From Desulfobulbaceae bacterium (GTDB lineage Bacteria > Desulfobacterota > Desulfobulbia > Desulfobulbales > DAOVSZ01), in contig DAOVSZ010000076.1 of NCBI GenBank assembly GCA_030627725.1, forward strand, positions 1 to 9,781: 9,781 nucleotides of DNA. Direction: 5' to 3'. Positions 1 through 5,505 of this stretch are shown piece after piece (position 1 is the first letter of the stretch; the number at the start of each line of letters is the position of its first letter). The notes under the pieces were generated by a model that was given only the letters and a program-made list of their open reading frames with translations, ran no database searches and was not told the DNA's origin. A program made the position numbers and the translations under genes.

Positions 1-755
1 ACTTTATAGCGATAAATTCTATTGAGACGCTCAAAATCGAGCCAGTAATATTCCCGGATATGAAAGTTCAGATGCGCAAGACGCTCATTGACAGCAGCAG
101 CAATATCGCTTGCTTCATCATTGATCAGCAATTCGCTGGCTGCGCGCAAGGCTGTATAATAGAGCACCTGTATGTCAATGGGATGCCCGTACACACCAAG
201 ACGCCTGTCAATCATATAACACCCGTCAGGCACCAGCAGAGTCGGATACATTTCAAATCGGGCTGTAAGGCAGAGGTCAAGAATGAGTTGAATGACCGCC
301 TGAAAATTCTCCTGCCGGGCAAATGCCGGATCTCCTGTGGCTTTCACATATGCACGGAGAAGAATAAGCCACCAGAATCCTGAGTCTACAGGGGCAACCC
401 TGGCCACGGCATGTTCTCCAAAGTCAGCGACAATATAGTCTTTCCCCTGGTAAGCCTCCACCTTGAAACTGGCCGGCATAAGGCCTTTGCTTGGTTTGAA
501 ACAGTCCAACTGCTTGTCCCGACTCTGCAGCAGCATGGTTTTTTCGAGAAAATTTCTGACTATGCCGGTTTCACCCAGCATGAGAAATGCCATTGCCGAG
601 ACGACAAAATCCCGGGTAAAGCATTGGTCATAGTTATGGGGTTCCTCGGAGGGGTCCCGGGCAGCAACCGTACCGACAGGGTCCCCCCTGTAAGTCATAA
701 TCGTATTTTGGAAAGCATCCCTTGCCTCTCTATATGTTTCATCTGTTTTTGCCAT
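1..755 (-). CDS. Alkaline/neutral invertase, GH100 family (partial, C-terminus beyond left edge)
   Basis: GH100 enzymes hydrolyse sucrose to glucose and fructose at neutral to alkaline pH, usually in the cytosol; the family is best known from plants and cyanobacteria. I translated the minus strand from ATG 755-753 and found 251 codons with no stop before the window ends. Family hallmarks in order are NYDQCFTRDF (residues 41-50), GLMPASFKVE (91-100), PVDSGFWWLILLRAY (122-136) and YPTLLVPDGCYMIDRR with VYGHPIDIQ (170-196). These are characteristic of GH100, whose members are normally about 450-560 residues, so roughly half is missing. No signal peptide is visible. A Shine-Dalgarno AGGA lies 5 nt before the ATG, which supports this start. 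The catalytic Asp should lie in the visible half and the catalytic Glu in the missing half; I could not align them. The family call is secure; strict sucrose specificity is inferred. Confidence 0.9.
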   Translation of the reverse strand, partial: MAKTDETYREARDAFQNTIMTYRGDPVGTVAARDPSEEPHNYDQCFTRDFVVSAMAFLMLGETGIVRNFLEKTMLLQSRDKQLDCFKPSKGLMPASFKVEAYQGKDYIVADFGEHAVARVAPVDSGFWWLILLRAYVKATGDPAFARQENFQAVIQLILDLCLTARFEMYPTLLVPDGCYMIDRRLGVYGHPIDIQVLYYTALRAASELLINDEASDIAAAVNERLAHLNFHIREYYWLDFERLNRIYRYK

Positions 756-890
756 CTTGTTCCTTTGTCATCCCGCTTTTAAGGCCAGAAGATCGGACTC
801 TTTTGTGATAGGTATATTGCACTGTCTCATGTTGCTATGTTATTCAAATACCATGCCATCTCTTTCCCGCCCCCCTTTTGTCCACAATTA

Positions 891-918
891 TTGAGTTCCA
901 CCTGAATAGTTACATAAT
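891..918 (+). promoter_or_regulatory. Candidate promoter at the solo repeat end
   Basis: TTGAGT (891-896) and CATAAT (913-918) are separated by 16 nt and could act as sigma70-type -35 and -10 boxes for the small gene starting at 1019. The -10 box begins on the last base of the solo repeat end, so the promoter would be formed by the repeat end plus its flank. The boxes match consensus at 4/6 and 5/6, which alone could be chance. A weaker alternative is TTGGAT (961-966) with AAGAAT (983-988). Confidence 0.3.
895..913 (-). repeat. Solo end of the 153-bp IS66-like repeat
   Basis: Read on the minus strand, this begins GTAACTATTCAGGTGGA, identical over 17 bases to the left end of the complete element at 3764, and then becomes only loosely similar. 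No matching second end or 8-bp target duplication was found within about 200 bp. It is probably a decayed or truncated copy. The end points at the plus-strand gene starting at 1019. Confidence 0.6.
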
Positions 919-937
919 TTTTTTTAACAAACTCACA

Positions 938-960
938 CCTAGGACACCATCTGTCCCAGG
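938..960. promoter_or_regulatory. Imperfect dyad upstream of the small gene
   Basis: CCTAGGACA (938-946) and TGTCCCAGG (952-960) are complementary at 8 of 9 positions around a 5-nt loop. It lies between the candidate promoter and the start at 1019. It could be an operator or a leader hairpin. No T-run follows, so it is not an obvious terminator. No regulator can be assigned. Confidence 0.25.
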
Positions 961-1018
961 TTGGATGTTATCCTCTGGTTAAAAGAATACATTTAAACCA
1001 ACCAAAATGGAGGACACC

Positions 1019-1234
1019 ATGATCAGGAACATCACTGTTTATCTCGACAACAACCAGCCGGAACTTATGGAGAGTCTGCGGTGCGGATTTATTGTAGCTG
1101 AAAACGAGGATGGGGAAGAGACCTTCCATAACGACCTGATCGACAGTTCCGAGTATCATTCATTGCAGGATCTGGTGAACGATATTGCCGGGATCTTCCG
1201 GGTCCATAGAGAGACGGTACTTGTCTCAGGATGA
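1019..1234 (+). CDS. Small acidic hypothetical protein (71 aa)
   Basis: I do not recognise this protein. An ATG at 1007 is also in frame, but ATG 1019 is preferred because GGAGG at 1009-1013 lies 5 nt before it, an ideal Shine-Dalgarno; this trims four residues. The product begins MIRNITVYLD, is strongly acidic (many Asp/Glu, few Lys/Arg), and has no signal peptide, membrane segment or cysteine pair. An N-terminal strand-like stretch (ITVYL) followed by amphipathic segments (SLQDLVNDIAGIF) suggests a small folded cytosolic domain. It stands alone on the plus strand, is convergent with tsaC (16 nt between stops), and is preceded by a solo repeat end and a dyad. The strong ribosome site argues that it is real. 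The function is unknown. Confidence 0.7.
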   Translation: MIRNITVYLDNNQPELMESLRCGFIVAENEDGEETFHNDLIDSSEYHSLQDLVNDIAGIFRVHRETVLVSG

Positions 1235-1250
1235 CAGAGCCTGTGACTCC

Positions 1251-1886
1251 TCAGGCAGCAAGAATACGGTCATAGGGGATGACGCCGTCGCGGATCAGTT
1301 TGAGTCCGGCCCCTTCAATCCCGACAATTGTTGACCCCTTGCCGCCAGGGACCTTACCGCCGTCAAGAACCAGATCTACCTTGCTGCCGAGCTGTTCCTG
1401 CACCTCTGAAGCAGACACGGCAGCCGGTTTTCCGGACATATTTGCGCTGGTAGCTGTTATGGGGGAGCCGACAGCTTTCAGAAGCCGACAGGCTATCGGG
1501 TGAGACGAGATCCTTACCCCAACGGTGGGAGTATTGCCGGTAAGAAGAGGGGGGAGCAAGGCCAGACCTGGAAAGATAAGAGTCAAGGGTCCTGGCCAGA
1601 AGGAACGGATAAGGGCCTGGTACTGGTGGGGTATCGCACTGGCAAGCTCGGTAAGTTTGCTTTCCTCGTCAACCAGGATGAGGACGGGTTTGTCGTACGA
1701 ACGTTTCTTGATCCCAAAAAGGCGTTTCAAGGCGGTCGGATTCATCGGATCGACAGCAAGGCCGTAAAAGGTCTCAGTGGGAAAGGCGACAACCCCGCCC
1801 TGTTGGATGATATCTGCCGCCTTCGCCAATGCCTTGTGCGGGATTTCCTGCTGACCGGATGATCCTGTACCTTGTGCAGTTATCAC
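1251..1886 (-). CDS. tsaC: L-threonylcarbamoyladenylate synthase (YrdC/TsaC type)
   Basis: The enzyme makes threonylcarbamoyl-AMP from threonine, bicarbonate and ATP, the first step of the universal t6A modification at position 37 of ANN-decoding tRNAs; the TsaB/D/E proteins then transfer the group. The 211-residue product is a single YrdC domain without the C-terminal Sua5 extension. Visible family motifs are VVAFPTETFYGLAVD (32-46), the basic KKRSYDKP (60-67), FWPGPLTLIF (96-105), VGVRIS (122-127) and TSANMSGKPA (146-155). The start codon is GTG (1886-1884), with AAAGG just upstream. The first 15-18 residues precede the usual domain start and may be a short extension. It lies 72 nt after purDE on the same strand and is probably co-transcribed with it. 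No clear terminator follows its stop. Confidence 0.92.
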   Translation of the reverse strand: MITAQGTGSSGQQEIPHKALAKAADIIQQGGVVAFPTETFYGLAVDPMNPTALKRLFGIKKRSYDKPVLILVDEESKLTELASAIPHQYQALIRSFWPGPLTLIFPGLALLPPLLTGNTPTVGVRISSHPIACRLLKAVGSPITATSANMSGKPAAVSASEVQEQLGSKVDLVLDGGKVPGGKGSTIVGIEGAGLKLIRDGVIPYDRILAA

Positions 1887-1958
1887 TCAATACCTTTCTG
1901 CTTGAAAAAAACGAAAACCTTGATCGAAGAACGATGAAGCGGATGACCTGAGTAGTAA

Positions 1959-3731
1959 TTATGAAAGCTGCTCCACCTTCCTTGCCTTCTCGTCAACCTG
2001 GGCCGCCATCTCCTTCTTCATTAGAACAAGCTTTTCCGCCAGCCCCGCGTCAGCCAGAGCGAGGATCTGGACAGCAAGAATGGCCGCGTTCTTTGCCCCT
2101 GCCTTGCCGATTCCCATGGTGGCAACAGGCACCCCGGGCGGCATCTGCACGGTGGAGAGGAGAGCATCAAAACCCTGGAGCGAAGAGGCCGCAATCGGCA
2201 CCCCGATTATCGGCAGCGTTGTATGCGCGGCAAGGACACCTGCCAGATGGGCTGCCATGCCGGCGCCTGCAATAATCAGCTTGAGCCCCCTTTCCTTGGC
2301 AGTTGAGGCATAGGCCGCTGCACGGTCAGGGGTTCGGTGTGCCGAAGCGACGGTTATCTCACAACCGATTCCCATGTTCTTTAAAAAGTCGAGGCCCGCC
2401 TGCATCACAGGCAGGTCTGAATCACTCCCCATGACAATACCCACCTGGGCGGAGCCGCCTCCTCGGCGCAGGGCCTTCCGGCCGATATCCTTTCTAAAAT
2501 AACAGCCGTCCCAGCTGATACAACTCACTGCCTTATATGCCTGATCAATAGCGCCGGTAAGGGTATCTCCGGTTGAAGTTATACCGAGCACCCTGCCGCC
2601 GGAGGTCACCACCTTATCGCCGTCCATCGCGGTTCCGGCATGATAGACAAAGACATCCTTTAATTTCGCCGCGTCTTCAAGTCCGCTGATAACCTTGCCC
2701 GTATCATAAGGGCCCGGATATCCACCTGAGGCCATAACAACGCACACCGTGGGCCTGGGATCAATCTCAAGCGTGATCTCATCGAGTCTCTCATCAACGA
2801 CCGCCTCCATGATATCAACCAGGTCGGTCTTCAGGCGCATCAGAAGAGGTTGACATTCCGGGTCACCGAACCGGCAGTTGAATTCCAGCACCTTTGCCAC
2901 CCCTTTGTCAATCATGAGGCCGGCATAGAGAACACCCTTGTACGGACGCCCTTCCGCTGCCATTGCCCTCACGGTCGGCAGCATCACCTTTTCCATGGCC
3001 TGCCGGTGCAGTTCTTCAGTTACCACCGGCGCCGGAGAATAGGCGCCCATGCCGCCGGTGTTGGGTCCTTTGTCACCATCATATACTGCCTTATGGTCCT
3101 GTGAGGTGGGAAGAGGAAGGACGGTTTTTCCATCCGTAAAGGCCAGAAACGATGCCTCTTCACCGATGAGAAACTCCTCCACAACAACCCTGTCGCCGGC
3201 ATCGCCAAAGGCCTTCTCGGACAGAATAAGATCGACCGCCTTGATCGCCTCGTCAACGGTCGCGGCAACAAAGACCCCTTTGCCTGCCGCAAGCCCATCT
3301 GCCTTGACAACCACAGGGGCGCCCATTTTTTCAATATAGGATACCGCCTCATCCCTGGAGTCAAAAACCTCGTAATATCCGGTCGGGATATCATATTTTT
3401 TCATAAGATTCTTGGTAAAGACCTTGCTCCCCTCCATTTCAGCAGCAGGTCCGCTGGGACCGAAGGCCCTGAGACCTTGGGCCGTAAAGATATCGACGAT
3501 ACCCTTTGTCAACGGATCTTCAGGCCCGACAACAGTCAGATCGATATTTTCTTCTTTGGCAAAGGCAGCAAGTTTGTCAATATCCGTGGCCCCGATATCA
3601 ACACATTGAGCCATCCGAGCAATTCCGGCATTTCCGGGCGCGCAGAAAATCGTATCCACCTTCGGACTCTGCGTAAGCTTCCACACAAGAGAATGTTCCC
3701 TGCCTCCAGAACCAACAACCAGTACTTTCAT
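1959..3731 (-). CDS. purD-purE: PurD-PurE fusion: GAR synthetase plus AIR/N5-CAIR carboxylase-type domain
   Basis: This is a 590-residue bifunctional purine enzyme. Residues 1-421 are PurD, the ATP-grasp ligase joining phosphoribosylamine and glycine: N-terminal VVGSGGREHSL (5-15), ADGLAAGKGV (144-153), GPNTGGMGAYSPAP (222-235) and the signature RFGDPECQ (287-294). A short Gly-rich linker, RRGGGS (422-427), leads into a complete PurE domain (429-590) with MGSDSD (434-439), SAHRTP (463-468), AGAGMAAHL (488-496) and IGKAGAKNAA (541-550). PurE makes CAIR two to three steps later in the pathway. Both parts have normal family length. There is no stop or ribosome site between them and the linker has no Met, so the fusion is not an artefact of start choice. 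AAAGGAG lies 5 nt before the ATG. The 153-bp mobile element ends only 33 nt upstream of the start codon, so the current promoter is unclear. tsaC follows on the same strand. Confidence 0.95.
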   Translation of the reverse strand: MKVLVVGSGGREHSLVWKLTQSPKVDTIFCAPGNAGIARMAQCVDIGATDIDKLAAFAKEENIDLTVVGPEDPLTKGIVDIFTAQGLRAFGPSGPAAEMEGSKVFTKNLMKKYDIPTGYYEVFDSRDEAVSYIEKMGAPVVVKADGLAAGKGVFVAATVDEAIKAVDLILSEKAFGDAGDRVVVEEFLIGEEASFLAFTDGKTVLPLPTSQDHKAVYDGDKGPNTGGMGAYSPAPVVTEELHRQAMEKVMLPTVRAMAAEGRPYKGVLYAGLMIDKGVAKVLEFNCRFGDPECQPLLMRLKTDLVDIMEAVVDERLDEITLEIDPRPTVCVVMASGGYPGPYDTGKVISGLEDAAKLKDVFVYHAGTAMDGDKVVTSGGRVLGITSTGDTLTGAIDQAYKAVSCISWDGCYFRKDIGRKALRRGGGSAQVGIVMGSDSDLPVMQAGLDFLKNMGIGCEITVASAHRTPDRAAAYASTAKERGLKLIIAGAGMAAHLAGVLAAHTTLPIIGVPIAASSLQGFDALLSTVQMPPGVPVATMGIGKAGAKNAAILAVQILALADAGLAEKLVLMKKEMAAQVDEKARKVEQLS

Positions 3732-3763
3732 ATTATCTCCTTTCAGAAAAACATATAAACTTT

Positions 3764-3916
3764 GTAACTATTCAGGTGGAGCCAAAAACTTAGCCTAAAC
3801 ACCTTCCTGTAACTGTTCAGAAGTGCCCCAGATGTGCACAAGCAGGCTGGAGAACTATAGTTGTTCTATGTGAACCAGACTGATCGTGTGCAGATGGGGT
3901 GCTGCTGAACAGTTAC
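3764..3916 (+). mobile_element. 153-bp MITE, IS66-like (copy A), with 8-bp target duplication
   Basis: The element runs from GTAACTATTCAGGTGGAGC to GCTGCTGAACAGTTAC. It is flanked by a perfect direct repeat TAAACTTT at 3756-3763 and 3917-3924, a target-site duplication. It encodes no protein. A 45-nt left tail is followed by an internal copy of the end, GTAACTGTTCAG (3809-3820), which pairs 12/12 with the right end. The resulting 108-nt hairpin (3809-3916) has 32 Watson-Crick and 4 G-T pairs among its first 42 positions without gaps. Known biology: IS66-family elements have ends starting GTAA and make 8-bp duplications, so mobilisation in trans by an IS66 transposase is inferred. It sits in the purDE upstream region. 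Confidence 0.9.
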
Positions 3917-3991
3917 TAAACTTTTTTATTTTTTAGGTTACAATTTCAAACAGTTAACAAGAAATTCGGCACAACACAACGATATTTTACC

Positions 3992-4020
3992 TTGACACAA
4001 AAATCACCACATTGTAAAAG
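3992..4020 (+). promoter_or_regulatory. Sigma70-type promoter of the FadR-like regulator
   Basis: A perfect -35 box TTGACA (3992-3997) is followed after 17 nt by TAAAAG (4015-4020), a 4/6 match to the -10 consensus. Transcription would begin near 4027, inside the palindromic operator and about 64 nt ahead of ATG 4091. This is the best promoter in the window and points to negative autoregulation. Confidence 0.7.
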
Positions 4021-4038
4021 AATGAATCCTCATTCATT
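4021..4038. promoter_or_regulatory. Palindromic operator, probably bound by the adjacent FadR-like repressor
   Basis: AATGAAT (4021-4027) and ATTCATT (4032-4038) are perfect inverted 7-mers around CCTC. An overlapping reading gives GAATGA and TCATTC around ATCC. As I remember it, this resembles the Bacillus subtilis FadR box (TGAATGA...TCATTCA). It directly abuts the -10 box of the regulator's own promoter. Binding here would block initiation, and long-chain acyl-CoA would be expected to relieve it, as known for B. subtilis FadR. Confidence 0.65.
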
Positions 4039-4090
4039 TTTTATATTCAGATAATTGTACCCATACTCTCTGCACAACTCATTTGCTACC

Positions 4091-4675
4091 ATGAGAACAT
4101 CGGACAAGCACAACAAAATCATCCAGGCGGCAATAAAGGTCTTTGCCCGGACCGGTTTTTTCAATGCAAGGATCTCTGATATCGCGAAAGAGGCGCAGGT
4201 TGCGGATGGGACCATTTATCTCTACTTCAACAACAAATACGACATCTTGCTCTCCCTTTTTGAGGAAGAGATCAGCAAGATCATCGTCCAGGTCAAACAG
4301 GCCATCGAAAAAGAGACAGACCCGCGTAAAATGCTGACAATTTTTGCCCTGCATCATCTGAAAATGGTAGAAAAAAATCAGGAGCTGGCAGAGGTGCTGC
4401 AGATGGAGTTGCGGCAAAGCAACAAGTTCATGAAGGAATACCGCAACACGAAATTCATTGAGTACGTGGACATCATATCGTACATCATTCACAAGGGGCA
4501 GGAATCCGGTGTCTTCCGGAAGGACGCCCAGCCTGGGATTTTTAAAAGATCGTTTTTCGGCGCCCTGGATGAAATGTCACGCCTGTGGATACTCACCACG
4601 GACCCTCACTATTCAATTGACGAGACAGCCAGACATATCAGTGACATATTTATTGAAGGAATCCTTAAACGTTAA
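4091..4675 (+). CDS. TetR-family regulator, FadR (YsiA)-like
   Basis: Probably a DNA-binding repressor that senses acyl-CoA and controls fatty-acid degradation genes. From ATG 4091 the product has 194 residues, typical for TetR proteins. The frame is also open from a TTG at 4055, but ATG is the likelier start; neither has a strong Shine-Dalgarno. The N-terminal helix-turn-helix spans about 28-49, with IAKEAQVADGTIYLYFNNK. The ligand domain carries LQMELRQSN (103-111) and GALDEM (157-162), which match my memory of the VADGTIYLYF, LELRQSN and GTIDE motifs of B. subtilis FadR. A promoter plus palindrome of the FadR-box type lies immediately upstream, indicating autoregulation. No fatty-acid gene lies in the window, so any regulon is elsewhere. 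It is divergent from purDE, with a MITE between them, and convergent with greA (18 nt between stops). Confidence 0.88.
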   Translation: MRTSDKHNKIIQAAIKVFARTGFFNARISDIAKEAQVADGTIYLYFNNKYDILLSLFEEEISKIIVQVKQAIEKETDPRKMLTIFALHHLKMVEKNQELAEVLQMELRQSNKFMKEYRNTKFIEYVDIISYIIHKGQESGVFRKDAQPGIFKRSFFGALDEMSRLWILTTDPHYSIDETARHISDIFIEGILKR

Positions 4676-4693
4676 TTGACGCATCGGCTTCCA

Positions 4694-5170
4694 TCATGGC
4701 GATGAAATATCCATGATCTCCATTGACCGGACACCTCTCGGCGTCTTTACCTGAAATTCATCTCCAGCGTTTTTCCCGATCATCGACCGCCCCATGGGGG
4801 ACAACACGGAGATACTTCCGCTTTTCACATCCGCCTCTTCAGGCCCAAGCAACTGGTATCTCATTTCCTCGTCCGTATCCAGATCAACAACCGTTACGAT
4901 GGTCCCGAAAATCACCCGCTCACAGTCGAGGTTCGTGCAGTCAATGACTTCAGCTCTGCCCAGTTTGTCCTTCAACTCCATAATCCTGCCTTCGATATGC
5001 CCCTGGCGCTCCTTGGCAGCATGATACTCTGCGTTCTCCTTCAAGTCGCCATGCCCGAGTGCCACCTCGATAGCCCTTATAACCTCTATGCGGTCTACCC
5101 TTTCAAGTCGCGTCAATTCTTCACGCAGCTTTTCATGCCCTTGTTTTGTCATTGGAACACGTTGAACCAT
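4694..5170 (-). CDS. greA: Transcription elongation factor GreA
   Basis: GreA enters the secondary channel of RNA polymerase and stimulates cleavage of backtracked RNA, rescuing stalled complexes. The 158-residue product has the normal length and two-domain layout. An N-terminal coiled coil (about 1-75) has the acidic tip GDLKENAEYHAAKE (41-54), with Asp42 and Glu45 equivalent to the catalytic-tip acids. A C-terminal FKBP-like domain contains LSPMGRSMIGKNAGDEF (123-139). ATG 5170-5168 is supported by AAGGGGG 7 nt upstream and by the family's usual MTxxG a few residues in. An 18-nt gap separates its stop from the convergent tetR stop. Upstream lie a 9-bp GC-rich hairpin (5194-5215) and, from 5237, a MITE that must sit in or near the promoter region. 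It appears monocistronic. Confidence 0.96.
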   Translation of the reverse strand: MVQRVPMTKQGHEKLREELTRLERVDRIEVIRAIEVALGHGDLKENAEYHAAKERQGHIEGRIMELKDKLGRAEVIDCTNLDCERVIFGTIVTVVDLDTDEEMRYQLLGPEEADVKSGSISVLSPMGRSMIGKNAGDEFQVKTPRGVRSMEIMDISSP

Positions 5171-5193
5171 TAAAATACCCCCTTAAAAGACAT

Positions 5194-5218
5194 AACCGGG
5201 CATCTCTGCCCGGTTTTT
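5194..5218 (+). terminator. Intrinsic terminator (plus strand) in the greA leader region
   Basis: AACCGGGCA and TGCCCGGTT form a perfect 9-bp stem with a TCTC loop, followed on the plus strand by a run of five T (5214-5218). No plus-strand gene lies between it and tetR (stop 4675), so it may end a tetR transcript that runs antisense through greA. Read on the minus strand, the same hairpin lies 23 nt before the greA start and is followed only by TTATG, a poor terminator but a possible leader structure. Confidence 0.6.
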
Positions 5219-5236
5219 ATTGCAATTTGATAAAAA

Positions 5237-5389
5237 GTAACTATTTCAGGTGGAGCAGCAAACATGGCCTAAACTCCATCCTGTAACTTTCAGATGTGCT
5301 TCATATTCGTTCATTTAGGCGTGCGTAGCATACTTGTGCTATTCGAGCAGGTCGAAATGGGCGAAGATGGAGTGCAGCTGAATAGTTAC
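5237..5389 (+). mobile_element. 153-bp MITE, IS66-like (copy B), with 8-bp target duplication
   Basis: The second complete copy begins GTAACTATTTCAGGTGGAGC and ends GCAGCTGAATAGTTAC. It is bounded by perfect GATAAAAA repeats at 5229-5236 and 5390-5397. It has the same length and orientation as copy A. The left tail and both ends are well conserved, but the hairpin core (5283-5389) is strongly diverged while still self-complementary, with apex stem TAGCA/TGCTA. The tail can form a second small stem, CAGGTGGAG (5247-5255) with CTCCATCCTG (5274-5283), with one bulged T. It encodes no protein. It lies between the end of the TPR operon and greA, with its left end facing greA. Confidence 0.9.
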
Positions 5390-5392
5390 GAT

Positions 5393-5430
5393 AAAAATTT
5401 TCTTCAGACAGGTCAAAGACATCTGTCCGA
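5393..5430 (-). terminator. Possible terminator of the TPR-porin operon
   Basis: On the minus strand TCGGACAG (5430-5423) pairs with CTGTCTGA (5411-5404), 8 bp including one G-U, followed by AGAAAA and then five T. The T-run is 6 nt from the stem, which makes this weak. The T-run also overlaps the GATAAAAA target duplication of copy B. It is the only candidate between the small membrane ORF and greA. Confidence 0.35.
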
Positions 5431-5505
5431 CCGATCTTCTCTTTTCAGGTCTTTATTCTCTCCTGATTTTTTTCCCGCCTCACCTGGCTGGAAGGTATTC
5501 GTCTT

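Noticed and set aside
60..782. Plus-strand frames of 107 and 123 codons at the left end
   Set aside because: The minus strand of the same region encodes a continuous GH100 invertase with family motifs, so these are shadows.
941..1020. 10-bp direct repeat AGGACACCAT at 941-950 and 1011-1020
   Set aside because: Only two copies; the second is the ribosome site and start region, the first part of a dyad. Chance similarity is plausible.
1239..1256. Possible terminator between the small gene and tsaC (GCCTG...CAGGC)
   Set aside because: Only a 5-bp stem, no T-run on either strand, and it overlaps the end of tsaC.
1500..1862. Open plus-strand frame of 120 codons opposite tsaC
   Set aside because: It is fully antisense to a secure YrdC gene, has low-complexity basic composition and no family likeness.
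4055..4090. Extended TetR start at TTG 4055
   Set aside because: The extra 12 residues do not resemble a TetR N-terminus and ATG 4091 gives the normal length.
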